From an uncultured Eggerthellaceae bacterium (GTDB taxonomy: Bacteria; Actinomycetota; Coriobacteriia; Coriobacteriales; Eggerthellaceae): a DNA stretch of 64,000 nucleotides. How positions within the stretch are numbered: the stretch's first letter is position 1; the number at the start of each line of letters is the position of its first letter. Location of the stretch: the NCBI GenBank assembly GCA_910588095.1, contig CAJUQH010000003.1, positions 62,001 to 126,000 of the forward strand. Direction: 5' to 3'. This document shows, one piece after another, positions 36,181 through 46,900 of this stretch. Both the position numbers and the translations under genes were made by a program. The notes beneath the pieces are model-generated. The model was given only the letters and a program-made list of their open reading frames with translations. It was not told where the DNA came from and searched no databases.

Positions 36181-39100
36181 ATGACAGCGCAATTCAACGT
36201 GCTGCCCGCCGACGATGCGGCGGTCGTGCAGCTCATGGAAGCCTGCGCGCTTCCCCGGTTCATCGCTCGCACCCTAGTGGCCCGCGGCATCGACACGCCG
36301 CAGCAAGCCATGGCGTTCCTCACCCCGTCGCTCGACCGTGACTGGCTGGATCCTTACAGCATCCCGGGCCTTTCCGATGTGGCGGATGCGCTGGAGCAGG
36401 CGGTGCTCGACCACAAGCGCGTGCTGGTGTTCGGCGACTTCGACCTTGATGGCATATCGGCCACCACGGTGCTCACCCGCGGGCTGCGGGCGCTCGGGTG
36501 CTGCGCCATGCCGTTCATCCCGCGGCGCTTCGAGGAAGGCTATGGCGTGACGGCCGCCGCCTACGAGCGTGCGAAGCAGCACGAGCCCGACCTCATCGTC
36601 ACCGTGGACTGCGGCATAGCGAACAAGCACGAGGTGGCCGCCATCGTGGCCGATGGCACGCCCGTGGCCGTGACCGACCATCACGAGGCATCGGAGCTGG
36701 TGCCCGAGGGCATACCCGTGGCCGACCCGAAGTTGGGCGACGGCTGCCCGAGCGAGATTCTGGCCGGCGTGGGCGTGGCGCTGAAGCTCGTGCAGATGCT
36801 AGGGGCCCGACGCGGCTTCCCGCACCTGTGGCGCAGCTATACCGACTTCGCCACGCTGGGCACGGTGGCCGACCTCATGCCCATGCGCGGCGAGAACCGC
36901 GCGCTAGTGGCCGACGGCCTGCGCCGCATGAATGCCGAGCCGCGCCCGTGCATCGCCGCGCTCATCGGCGCATGCGGGGTGGCTGACAAGCCGCTCACCT
37001 CCACTTCGCTGAGCTTCTCGCTCATCCCGCGGCTCAACGCCGCTGGCCGCATGGGCGACGCGCAGCTGGCGCTCGATTTGCTCATGTGCGACAGCTTCGA
37101 CGAGGCGTGCGCCTTGGCCTCGCAGCTGGAGGCTGTGAACGACCAGCGCCGCGCCCGCGAAGCCGAGCTGTCGGCCATCGCATCCGAGCAGGCCGAGGGT
37201 TCCTATCAGGGCGAGCGCGCCATCGTGGTGGCTGGCGAAGGCTGGCATGAGGGCGTGAAGGGCATCGTGGCCAGCCGCTTGGTGGGCACCTATGGCGTGC
37301 CGGCGCTGCTGTTCACCATCGAAGGCGACGAGGCCCGCGGCAGCGGGCGCAGCGTGGGCGACGTCAACCTGTTCCGCGCCGTGGAGTCATGCGCGAGCCT
37401 GCTCACGCGCTTCGGAGGCCACGAGGCCGCCGTGGGCGTCACGCTGCCCACGGCCAACCTGGACGCCTTCCGCGAGCGCCTGTGCGCCTACATGGACGAG
37501 CTGCCGGCCGACGCCTTCCGCCCGCAGCGGTCGGTCGATGCCGAGGTGTCCATCGACGAGCTGACGCTCGATGCCGTGGCCTGCCTGGAGCGATTGGCGC
37601 CCTTCGGCCAGGAGAACCCCGACCCGGTGCTGCTTACCCGCAACGTGGTGCTGCAGAACTGCCGCGCCGTAGGGGCCGACAAGAACCACTTCTCGTGCCT
37701 GCTCTCCAACGGGCGCGCAAGCATCAACGCCATCATGTTCCATTGCGGCACCATCGAGGCGCTGCTGGCCAACGACAGCGTGGTGGACGCTGCGTTCACC
37801 GTGCAGGTGGATGAGTGGCGCGGTCGCCGCTCGGTGAAGGCCATGCTCAAGAGCCTTGAGCCCGCTCGGGTGTGCCAGGCGCTCACCGCGTGCCTCGACC
37901 CCGAGGCGTGCCGGTTCTGCAGCGGGCTGTTCGATGCCCATGGCGCTGGCGAGGGCGGCCCTGAGAGCGCGGAAGGCGAGCAGGCCGGCCCGTCTAGCCA
38001 GACGAGCCAGCCGGGCCCGGCAGCCCAGGCTGCGGAAGCCCCCGTGGCCAGCCCGGCGGGGGGCGCCTCCGCCGAAAGCGCCGCCGCGCCCCCGACGCCC
38101 GACGAGCTGCGTGCGTCCAACCGCGCCTACTGGCAGTCGGTGGCCCAGGCCAACCCAGCCCAGCTCGAGCAGGCTATCATCGGCGCGCTCATAGGCAGCG
38201 CAAGCCCCCATGCCTCGCAGCGGGCCGTGCTGGACAAGCTCCATGCGGGCGAATCGGTGCTGGCCGTCATGGCCACGGGGCGCGGCAAGTCGCTCATCTT
38301 CCAGACCTTCGCTGCCCATTTGGCCCTGGCGAAGGGGCAGGCCAGCTTGTTCGTGTACCCGCTGCGCGCCCTCATAGCCGATCAGGCCTTCCACCTCACC
38401 TGCGCCTTCGAGCGCTTCGGGCTTGCCTGCGCGGTGCTCACGGGCGAAAGCTCGCCTGACGAGCGCGCCGCTGCCTACGAGGGCTTGGCCCAGGGCACGG
38501 TGGACATCGTGCTCACCACACCGGAGTTCCTGAGCTTCCACGCCGAGCGCCTGGCCCAGACCGGCCGCATCGGCTTCATGGTGGTGGACGAGGCGCATCA
38601 CATCGGCCTGGCGAAGGCGGGCCAGCGCCTGGCCTATCGCGAGCTGGGCGACGTGGCGCGCCGCCTGGGCGACCCGGTGGTGCTGGCGGTGACCGCCACC
38701 GCGCCCGACGAGGTGGCCTGCGACATTCGTGAGACGCTGCCTCTGGGCAGCAGCGTGGTGGACGACGCCGCCCGCGACAACCTGCACGTGTGCGACCACC
38801 GCAACCTGCGCAACCGCGAGGACTACCTGGCTCACCTGGTGGCCAGCGGTCAGAAGACCGTCATCTACGTGAACTCCCGCGAGCAGTCGGTGGCCCTTGC
38901 GCGCCATCTGCGCGCCCGCGTGCCGGGCCTCGCGCTCATGATCGGCTTCTACAACGCCGACCTCACCCGCGCCGAGCGCACCCGCATCGAGTCCATGTTC
39001 CGCAACGACGACCTGCTGGTGCTCGTGGCCACCTCGGCCTTCGGCGAGGGCATCGACATACCCAACATCCGCCACGTGGCGCTGTACCACCTGCCGTTCA

Positions 39101-39624
39101 ACGAGGTGGAGTTCAACCAGATGGCCGGCCGCGCTGGCCGAGACGGCCGCGACGCGTGGGTGCACCTGCTCTACGGCCAGGCCGACGTGGCGCTCAATGA
39201 GGGCATCCTGGCCGACCTCACCCCGGCCCGCGACGTGATGGCCCAGGTGTACCGCCGCTTGCGCGCCCTGCAGCGCGAGGCGGGCAGCGGGTACTTCCGC
39301 GTCACGCCCGACGAGCTGGCTGCCGCCGCCTCCCAGGCGTTCCGCGCCGTGAGCGCGTCCGCCGCCACCTGCGGCGTGTCGGTGTTCCGTGAGCTGGGGC
39401 TCATCGAAACCCGTGTATCATATGAGGGCGGTGCGCAGACGCTGCTCGTGCGCGTCAACGAGGACGCTGGCAAGGTGGACCTCGTCGATTCGGTGCGCTA
39501 TCGCGAAGGGCTCGACGAGCACGACGTGTTCGTTGCCTTCCGCGACTGGGCGCTGGGCAGCAGCCTGCCGTCGCTGACCGTGCGCGTGGCGCATCCTATC
39601 ACGCCGCATGAGCGGGGGGAATAG
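36181..39624 (+). CDS. recJ: RecJ exonuclease fused to a RecQ-like DEAH helicase
   Basis: 1147 residues from ATG 36181. Residues 1-590 are RecJ: GDFDLDG (85-91), TVDCG, DHH (166-168), LNAAGRMGDA, GGHEAAVG and an OB-fold (PFGQENPDPV). An Ala/Pro-rich linker (about 590-660) joins to a superfamily 2 helicase: ATGRGKS (about 698-704), VDEAHH (about 802-807), TATAPDEVA, NSREQS, ATSAFGEGIDIPN and QMAGRAGRDGRD (about 980-991), with a helical C-terminus. RecJ (5'-3' ssDNA exonuclease) and RecQ act together in RecF-type resection in other bacteria; here one polypeptide would couple unwinding and degradation. Four nucleotides before rel. Confidence 0.9.
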   Translation: MTAQFNVLPADDAAVVQLMEACALPRFIARTLVARGIDTPQQAMAFLTPSLDRDWLDPYSIPGLSDVADALEQAVLDHKRVLVFGDFDLDGISATTVLTRGLRALGCCAMPFIPRRFEEGYGVTAAAYERAKQHEPDLIVTVDCGIANKHEVAAIVADGTPVAVTDHHEASELVPEGIPVADPKLGDGCPSEILAGVGVALKLVQMLGARRGFPHLWRSYTDFATLGTVADLMPMRGENRALVADGLRRMNAEPRPCIAALIGACGVADKPLTSTSLSFSLIPRLNAAGRMGDAQLALDLLMCDSFDEACALASQLEAVNDQRRAREAELSAIASEQAEGSYQGERAIVVAGEGWHEGVKGIVASRLVGTYGVPALLFTIEGDEARGSGRSVGDVNLFRAVESCASLLTRFGGHEAAVGVTLPTANLDAFRERLCAYMDELPADAFRPQRSVDAEVSIDELTLDAVACLERLAPFGQENPDPVLLTRNVVLQNCRAVGADKNHFSCLLSNGRASINAIMFHCGTIEALLANDSVVDAAFTVQVDEWRGRRSVKAMLKSLEPARVCQALTACLDPEACRFCSGLFDAHGAGEGGPESAEGEQAGPSSQTSQPGPAAQAAEAPVASPAGGASAESAAAPPTPDELRASNRAYWQSVAQANPAQLEQAIIGALIGSASPHASQRAVLDKLHAGESVLAVMATGRGKSLIFQTFAAHLALAKGQASLFVYPLRALIADQAFHLTCAFERFGLACAVLTGESSPDERAAAYEGLAQGTVDIVLTTPEFLSFHAERLAQTGRIGFMVVDEAHHIGLAKAGQRLAYRELGDVARRLGDPVVLAVTATAPDEVACDIRETLPLGSSVVDDAARDNLHVCDHRNLRNREDYLAHLVASGQKTVIYVNSREQSVALARHLRARVPGLALMIGFYNADLTRAERTRIESMFRNDDLLVLVATSAFGEGIDIPNIRHVALYHLPFNEVEFNQMAGRAGRDGRDAWVHLLYGQADVALNEGILADLTPARDVMAQVYRRLRALQREAGSGYFRVTPDELAAAASQAFRAVSASAATCGVSVFRELGLIETRVSYEGGAQTLLVRVNEDAGKVDLVDSVRYREGLDEHDVFVAFRDWALGSSLPSLTVRVAHPITPHERGE

Positions 39625-39627
39625 ACC

Positions 39628-41919
39628 GTGAAGGAACTAGCGAACACCCATAGCAGCGCCGGGCTCGTAACGCCCGAATCGCGCTTTGCCGTGCTGCAGG
39701 AGCTCACGGCTGCCTACCTGCCGCCCGAGGACGAGGCCATGATCGCCCGCGCCTTCGAGTTCGCGCGCGAGGCCCACCAAGGCCAGGCGCGCAAGTCGGG
39801 CGAGCCGTTCATCCTGCATCCGGTGGAGGTGGCCATCATCTTGGCCGACCTGCGCATGGACGCCGAGACCATCTGCGCCGCGCTGCTTCACGACACCGTG
39901 GAGGACACGCCGGTGACCGCCGAAGAGGTGGAAGCCGAGTTCAACGACCAGGTGCGCAGCCTGGTCGAGGGCGTCACCAAGATAACCCGCATCGAGGTGG
40001 AGAGCCTGTCCGACGAGCAAGCGGCCACCATCCGCAAGATGCTCGTGGCCATGAGCAAGGACATCCGCGTCATCGTCATCAAGCTGGCCGACCGGCTGCA
40101 CAACATGCGCACGCTGGGCGCCCTGCGCGAGGACCGCCGCATATTCAAGGCCCGCGAGACGCTGGAGATCTATGCGCCCATCGCGCACCGCCTGGGCATC
40201 AACTCCATCAAGTGGGAGCTGGAGGACCTGGCGTTCTACTACCTGGAGCCCAACAAGTACAAGCAGGTCAGCCGTATGGTGACCGAGTCGCGCTCCGAGC
40301 GCGAGACGTACCTCGAGAACGTCATCGCCATCATCTCCGACGAAATGGGCAAGGTGGGCATCGACGCCCAGATAATGGGCCGCCCGAAGCACCTGTACTC
40401 CATCTACCAGAAGATGACGAAGAAGGGCAAGGGCTTCTCGGAGATATACGACCTCATAGCCGTGCGCGTCATCGTGAAGTCGGTGAAGGACTGCTACTCG
40501 GCGCTGGGCGCCGTGCACACCCTGTGGCACCCCATGCCCGGGCGCTTCAAAGACTACATAGCCATGCCCAAGTTCAACATGTACCAGAGCCTGCACACCA
40601 CGGTCATGGGGCCGGCGGGCCGGCCGCTCGAGGTGCAGATACGCACCGAGGACATGCACCGCATGAGCGAGTACGGCGTGGCGGCGCACTGGCGCTACAA
40701 AGAGAAGGGGTCGGGCTCGCGCGCCAACCCCGATGCACTCGAGCAGCAGCTGGCGTGGTTGCGCGAGATGGTGGACTGGCAGGACGAGAACGAGGATTCT
40801 CGCGAGTTCCTGAAGTCGCTCAAGATGGACCTCGACAACGACGAGGTGTTCGTGTTCACGCCCCAAGGCGAGGTGAAGAGCCTGCGGGCGGGCGCCACGC
40901 CGGTGGACTTCGCCTACGCCATCCACACCGAGGTGGGCAACCACTGCGTTGGCGCCAAGGTGAACGGCTCCATCGTGCCGCTGAGCTACCAGCTGCAGGT
41001 GGGCGACCGCGTGGAGATACTCACCCAGAAGAGCGCCAGCCCCTCGCGCGACTGGCTCAACATGGTGCGCACGTCGTCGGCGCGGTCGAAGATACGCAGC
41101 TACTTCAGCAAGGCCAGCCGCTCGGACGACATGCAGATAGGACGCGACCGCTTGGGCCGCGAGATGCGCAAGCATGGGCTGGGCATATCGAGCGCTCAGT
41201 CGATGCGCGCTATAAAGGAAGTGGCGGCTGCGCTCGGGTTCAACGACCCCGACGACATGTACGTGCAGCTGGGCACGGGGCGCGAGAGCGCGCAGACCGT
41301 GGCGAACCGCCTGCTCAAGGTGCTGGTGGACAAGGGCAATGAGGAAGCGGCGAAGCCCGCGCTGGGGGCTTCCGCGTCTTCCACGGGCATCATGCCGCCC
41401 ATGGTGACCAGCGTGAACCGCCCGAAGAAGCACGAGACCCACGCCAGCAACGGCGTGGTGGTGAAGGGCATCGACGACGTGCTCGTGCGCCTGTCGCGCT
41501 GCTGCAACCCCGTGCCAGGCGACGAGATACTAGGCTTCGTCACCCGTGGACGCGGCGTGTCGGTGCATCGGGCCGACTGCCCCAACGCGGTGGACCTCAA
41601 GCGCGAGCCTGAGCGCATCATCGACGTGGAGTGGGAGGGCAGCCCCAGCGCCGAGCAGTCCTACAAGGTGGAGATAACCATCGAGGCCATCGACCGCTTG
41701 AACCTGCTGCTCGACGTGACCCGCGTCATATCCGAGGCGGGCGCCAACGTGCTGTCGTGCCAGACCAACAGCCACCGCGACGGCGTGGTGGACATGCGCT
41801 ACCTGTTCCAGATATCCGACCTGTCGCTCATCGAGCGTACCCTCAAGCATCTGTCCGAGGTGGAAGGGGTGTTCGAAGCGCGCCGTGCCGACCCCACCCA
41901 GAAGATACACGCCAAGTGA
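39628..41919 (+). CDS. rel: Bifunctional (p)ppGpp synthetase/hydrolase, Rel type
   Basis: Makes and destroys the stringent-response alarmone. 763 residues, GTG start after a GGGGGGA site. Intact HD hydrolase motifs (ILHPVEVA, LLHDTVEDT with HD at 88-89), synthetase domain (YDLIAVRVIV, GRFKDYIAMPKFNMYQSLHT), TGS domain (VFVFTPQGEVKSL), a zinc-finger segment (LSRCCNPVPGDEILG) and a C-terminal ACT domain. All catalytic elements present, so both activities are predicted. Confidence 0.94.
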   Translation: MKELANTHSSAGLVTPESRFAVLQELTAAYLPPEDEAMIARAFEFAREAHQGQARKSGEPFILHPVEVAIILADLRMDAETICAALLHDTVEDTPVTAEEVEAEFNDQVRSLVEGVTKITRIEVESLSDEQAATIRKMLVAMSKDIRVIVIKLADRLHNMRTLGALREDRRIFKARETLEIYAPIAHRLGINSIKWELEDLAFYYLEPNKYKQVSRMVTESRSERETYLENVIAIISDEMGKVGIDAQIMGRPKHLYSIYQKMTKKGKGFSEIYDLIAVRVIVKSVKDCYSALGAVHTLWHPMPGRFKDYIAMPKFNMYQSLHTTVMGPAGRPLEVQIRTEDMHRMSEYGVAAHWRYKEKGSGSRANPDALEQQLAWLREMVDWQDENEDSREFLKSLKMDLDNDEVFVFTPQGEVKSLRAGATPVDFAYAIHTEVGNHCVGAKVNGSIVPLSYQLQVGDRVEILTQKSASPSRDWLNMVRTSSARSKIRSYFSKASRSDDMQIGRDRLGREMRKHGLGISSAQSMRAIKEVAAALGFNDPDDMYVQLGTGRESAQTVANRLLKVLVDKGNEEAAKPALGASASSTGIMPPMVTSVNRPKKHETHASNGVVVKGIDDVLVRLSRCCNPVPGDEILGFVTRGRGVSVHRADCPNAVDLKREPERIIDVEWEGSPSAEQSYKVEITIEAIDRLNLLLDVTRVISEAGANVLSCQTNSHRDGVVDMRYLFQISDLSLIERTLKHLSEVEGVFEARRADPTQKIHAK

Positions 41920-41970
41920 GCGCGGCGCCTGCGGGCGCGCCTCTGTGGCTTCCCGAGCGAAAGGAACCCT

Positions 41971-42654
41971 ATGAAGACCGATCTGTTCGAGGTGCAGGGC
42001 CTGTGCGTCGATGTGAGGTACCTGGTGCTGGGCCCTATCCAGAACAACACCTACCTCATATCCGACGGGCAGGGCACCATGGTGGTCGACCCTTCCTGCG
42101 ACGTCGACAAGATACTCGAGGTGCTGGATGGCGCCGTGCCCGATGCCATCGTGGTCACCCATGGGCACTGGGACCACTTCGGCGCCGCTGCTGCGCTGCG
42201 CGAGGCTACGGGCGCTCCGGTGGTGGCCAGCGCGGCTGACGCCCCTTACATCGAGGAGCCGCCCGAGAAGGGCCTGGCGCGCAAGGCGGTGCCGTGCTCG
42301 GTCGACCGCACCGTGGGCAACGGCGACATCGTGAAGGTGGGCGGCATGGAGTGGAAGGTCATCAGCACGCCGGGCCACTCCAAGGGGTCCATCTGCCTGT
42401 TCATCGTGCCACCGTTCGGCAACCACGCCGACGGCCTGCCCGTGCTGGTGTCGGGCGACACGTTGTTCGAGGGCACGGTGGGTCGCACCGACTTCGAGGG
42501 TGGGTCGCTGGCCGAGATGGCGGCTTCCATCAAGAAGCTGGCTGCGCTGCCCGACGACACGGCGGTGCTGCCGGGCCACAACAACCTGACCACCATCGGC
42601 GCCGAGCGGCGTCGCGTGTTCACGCGCTTCGGCGACGAGCCCGAGGAGCAGTAG
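41971..42654 (+). CDS. Metallo-beta-lactamase fold hydrolase (glyoxalase II-like)
   Basis: 227 residues from ATG 41971 (AAAGGAA upstream). Metal motif THGHWDHFGAA (HxHxDH), later STPGHSKGS, VSGDTLFEGTVGRTD and LPGHNNLTTIG complete the ligand set. Family members hydrolyse thioesters or persulfides; the substrate is not clear. It lies between rel and cysK. Confidence 0.87.
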   Translation: MKTDLFEVQGLCVDVRYLVLGPIQNNTYLISDGQGTMVVDPSCDVDKILEVLDGAVPDAIVVTHGHWDHFGAAAALREATGAPVVASAADAPYIEEPPEKGLARKAVPCSVDRTVGNGDIVKVGGMEWKVISTPGHSKGSICLFIVPPFGNHADGLPVLVSGDTLFEGTVGRTDFEGGSLAEMAASIKKLAALPDDTAVLPGHNNLTTIGAERRRVFTRFGDEPEEQ

Positions 42655-42700
42655 GTTCCGTCCGCGCTGACGGCAGCCTGATATCGAGAGAGAGGTTGGC

Positions 42701-43630
42701 GTGATTTTCAAGAACGTCACAGAGCTTATCGGCCATACGCCCCTGGTGGAGCTGACGCACTACGAGCAGGCTCACAACCTGCCAGCTACGCTGCTAGGCA
42801 AGGTAGAATCGTTCAACCCCGGCGGGTCGGTGAAGGACCGCGTGGCGCGCGCCATGCTCGATGCGGCGGTGGAGGAAGGCAAGATCGATGCCGACACGGT
42901 CATCATCGAGCCCACGTCGGGCAACACCGGCATCGGCCTTGCCATGCTGGCGGCCGTGCGCGGCAATCGCCTGGTCATCTGCATGCCCGACACCATGTCC
43001 GTCGAGCGCCGGCGGCTCATGGCTGCCTACGGCGCCGAGCTGGTGCTCACCGACGGCGCGCTGGGCATGCAGGGTGCGATCGACCGAGCCGAGCAGCTGG
43101 CGGCCCAGACCCCCAACTCGTTCATCCCTTCGCAGTTCACGAACCCTGCCAACCCCGAAGCCCACTACCGCACCACCGGCCCTGAGATATGGGACGGCAC
43201 TGACGGGCGGGTGGACATCTTCGTGGCGGGCGTCGGCACCGGCGGCACCATAAGCGGCGTGGGGCGCTACCTCAAAGAGCAGCGGCCCGATGTGCAGGTG
43301 GTGGCGGTGGAGCCGGCCGGCTCGCCCGTGCTCTCCCAAGGGCGCGCTGGCAAGCATGGCATCCAGGGCATCGGCGCGGGGTTCGTGCCCGAGACGCTGG
43401 ATGAGGGCATATACGACGAGGTCATAGCTGTGAGCGACGAGGACGCGTTCGCTGCTGGGCGCGAGCTGGCAGCCCATGACGGGCTGCTGGTGGGCATATC
43501 GTCCGGCGCGGCGGTGGTAGCAGCTGCCCAGGTGGCCCAGCGCCCCGAGAACGCCGGCAAGACCATCGTGGTGCTGCTGCCCGACACCGGCGAGCGCTAT
43601 CTTACGACCGCCATGTTCAGCGATTGCTAG
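42701..43630 (+). CDS. cysK: Cysteine synthase (O-acetylserine sulfhydrylase)
   Basis: PLP enzyme forming cysteine from O-acetylserine and sulfide. 309 residues, GTG start after GAGAGAGG. PLP lysine in NPGGSVKDRVA, substrate loop PTSGNTGIGLA, phosphate-cup GVGTGGTISG, SSGAAV and C-terminal LPDTGERYLTT. Followed by a weak hairpin and CTTTCTTTTT at about 43650. Confidence 0.92.
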   Translation: MIFKNVTELIGHTPLVELTHYEQAHNLPATLLGKVESFNPGGSVKDRVARAMLDAAVEEGKIDADTVIIEPTSGNTGIGLAMLAAVRGNRLVICMPDTMSVERRRLMAAYGAELVLTDGALGMQGAIDRAEQLAAQTPNSFIPSQFTNPANPEAHYRTTGPEIWDGTDGRVDIFVAGVGTGGTISGVGRYLKEQRPDVQVVAVEPAGSPVLSQGRAGKHGIQGIGAGFVPETLDEGIYDEVIAVSDEDAFAAGRELAAHDGLLVGISSGAAVVAAAQVAQRPENAGKTIVVLLPDTGERYLTTAMFSDC

Positions 43631-43959
43631 TGCGAGCCGCGGGGCAGTGGCCTTTCTTTTTGGGTCGGCTGCCGCGGGCCGGGTCGCTTGTGACGTGCGT
43701 TTCGTCGCGGGCCTTTACCGAAAAAAGTAAAACGTTTCAACTTATCGAGAAGTCCAAGGTAGAGCGGTAGTTCTTCCTGGTGTGGCTTGTGCTGCGAGGC
43801 TGCCCAAGCGGCTGTGCGCGTTTGACAGTTTTCAGAATCGCGTGTATCTTGCGGGGCTGAGCAATGCACCGCGCAGCGGGGACGAGAACACCCCCAGGCG
43901 ATCCATGCAAGCTGCGCAACAGAATACGACGTGCTCCTTCGGGAAAGGGAACACTCACC
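43631..43959 (+). promoter_or_regulatory. Intergenic region and promoter of surface protein 3
   Basis: 329 nt without a gene. A weak terminator-like element for cysK lies near 43645-43670, then a T/A-rich stretch (about 43720-43745). TTGACA (43822-43827), a 17-nt spacer and TATCTT (43845-43850) form a strong promoter; predicted start near 43857 gives a leader of about 103 nt ending in GGGAAAGGGAA. Confidence 0.7.
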
Positions 43960-46900
43960 ATGGAACTCGGGAAGGTTCTATCATCATCGTTCAAGCCCTG
44001 CATGGGCATCATCCTGTCTGTCGTCTTGGCATGGGGCCTGCTGCCCGCTGATGCCGTGGCAGAAGGCGTGGGGGGGGTAGTCCTCTAAGCCAATCCGAAT
44101 CAGGTGCTGGTTCGGATGATCTTTCAACCTCTGAAGAAGCTGCGGAAGGCGGTGCAGACGCTGATGCGGAAGGCGCATCCTCCGTCACTCTGAGCGAAGG
44201 GGCCGAAGGCCCCGCGGTCGAAGGGTCCGGCCAAAGATCGCAAACCCTGGCCTCTGCCCTTGCGGGCAAGCCCGCCGCCTTCGTCAACGCTGACGTGGCC
44301 CTCGATGGCGAGCCTGTCATCGGCTCCTTCACCGTCGGCGGCCTCACCTTCGCCGTCACGGGCGAATCGACCATCGAGCTTGTCGGGGCCTCGCCTTCCG
44401 TCATCCTGAGCGGAGGCAGCGAAGCTGCCGAAGCCGAAGGATCCGATGAAAGCCACGCCAGCGAAGCTGGCGTCGCCAGCCTCATCCTCCCTGAATCCGT
44501 CACCTACGAGGGCGTCGACTATACCCTCGCCTCCATAGCCCCCTACGCCTTCTACCTCTCAGGTGTGACGGACCTCACCTTGCCTGCGAGCGTGAGCGAC
44601 GTGGACGACCGCGCGTTCCGCTCGAGCGACGTGGCCAACGTCTCCGTTGCCGAAGGCAACCCAACCTATTCCTCACACGACGGCGCGCTCTACAGCGCCG
44701 ACAAGACCCGCCTCTTGCTCATTCCCGAGGGCAAGCAGGGCGCCGTCCGCATACCAGCGGCCGCGAAGGCAGCTCCTCCGTCTGCGTTCTCGCATTGCGC
44801 AGGCGTCGATGCCATAGCAGCCGATGCGGACGGCGCAGCATTCGCCTCGGAGAATGGTCTTCTATACGACGCCTCGCTCACGACCCTGCTGCGCGTGCCC
44901 GCAGGCGCAACCGAGATAACCATCCGCGAGGGCTGCACCACCATCGCTGCCGGCGCCCTTGAGGCTTGTGCGAAGCTCGCGACCATCAACGCGCCTGCGT
45001 CGGTCACCTCCATCAGCCCTGACATCTTCCATGCGATACCAACCGTGAGCCTGCCTGCCGCATCCGTCATCTTGGGTGAAAGCGGTGAAGCTACCGGAGC
45101 CGAAGGATCTAACGAAGGCCATGCTAGCGAAGCTAACGCCCAGCTCACCGCTATGGTCGCCTTGTCTTCAGCAGATGATGACCTTCCTGAAGCCAGCCCT
45201 TCGACCATTGTGGTCAGCGTTCCTGAAGATGGTGATGGCGCGCCGTGGAAGGCGCTAGGCTTCAGCGTGGAGGATCTGATAACCCCAGAAGCAACTATGG
45301 AATCTGGGGAAGCATATACTGCAAAAAACCTTTATGAGAATGATGGGGTCAACTTATGCTGGCCGACGGATATCCGATACAACACCCATACGACCTTAGG
45401 TGATCGAGTTCAGAACGTGACTCCCGATGAATGGGTTGGCCTTTCCAACTCAGTTACCTACTATCGATTCTACCAGGGGGCATTTTGGACGGCTCATAGC
45501 AAGCAAACAGAGCTGAACAGGTGGGGTCTCAATGAAAACCGCACAGGTGTGACCAAAGTGGAGGTCGGACCATCTCCCACGGAATTATCGCCTCTCGTAG
45601 AGTCCAGCACGCTCATTCCCTTAGAGGGAGTGCTTTACGTTTCCGTAGATGGGGCACGCGAACGGCATACTGTTGCATGGGATGCAGGTTACGCAGAAGG
45701 TGAGAGCCAGGTAGATGAAGTGGAGTATGGCCGCACGACGATTGCTCCGCAAGTAGAGCGTGCTGGCTGTGAGTTCTTGGGCTGGTCATCGTCTCACGAT
45801 ATGGCTGATATGGTCTACGGCGACCGGGAGCGGACAAAGCCCATTTACGAAGATAAGGTCTACTACGCATGTTGGAGGTTCGCCGACTGCGACCTTGGCT
45901 TCGACGTTGATTCTGAACCCGGCGACGAGGACTACCCAGGCGTCGACAAGCCCGAGCAGACGATAACAGGGGAGCAGATAGAGAACGGGCATCATGTCGA
46001 GATAGAAGACCCCAAGCGCCCAGGGTATGTCTTCCAAGGGTGGACCATCCCCGATGCGAGCGGGACGCATGGGAACCTGAGCTCTCTCGTCTACGAGGGC
46101 GAGGACGGCAAGTGGTACGTGGATGCCTCCAAGCTTCCAGACTACGCAGGAGAAGACGGGCGGGTAGAGCTCACAGCTCGCTGGACCTCCGTCATCAGCG
46201 TTGACGTGCCAAGCTCGGTCACGTTCTATGCCGATGTGGTCACGCAAGGAAACGAGTCACGCGAGGGCTTGGCCTCGGGCGCCTTCGGCCAGAGCAAGGT
46301 GCAAAGCCTGTCCGAGGTGGACCTTCGCATAGTGGGCCTCGAGTCCGAGCCGGTGCGCGGCAACGGCACGACGAGCCTGGGCGCCACCGACCTCATCAAG
46401 AGCAAGGACGGCAAGCCGGTGTCGACCACGGTGGACATGCTGTTCAGCGTGTACCCGGTGGAGAAGGCGCCGAGCGAAGGCGACCTCAAGGACCCAGGCC
46501 GCAAGTCGGAGAAGCCCGAAGGGGCAGCGAGCTTCGCCCTCGACGACATATTGCTCGAGAAGGAGTTCGCATCAGCTGACTTCTCCATACCGGCAGGGAA
46601 GTCCTTGAGCCTGGGCTATCGCTTGAACCTTCAGGAGGCAGGGGCTGTCCTCGACTATGATAAGCTCTCAACTCTTAGCGAGGGCACCTCCGCCTCCATC
46701 GCGAACATCAGCTATTGCTTTGCAGCGGATGCCATCCCGTCTGATTGGGGGGAGCCCTTCTGGTTCGAGAACAGGGACGAGGGCTTGGGCCGCACAGGAT
46801 ACCACTGCCTCAACGACATCAAGGCCGCAGCCGATGACCTGTCAGCTCACGCAAGCGACCCGGCCCAGTCCGAGCACTACAAGCTCTACAGCTCCCTTGT

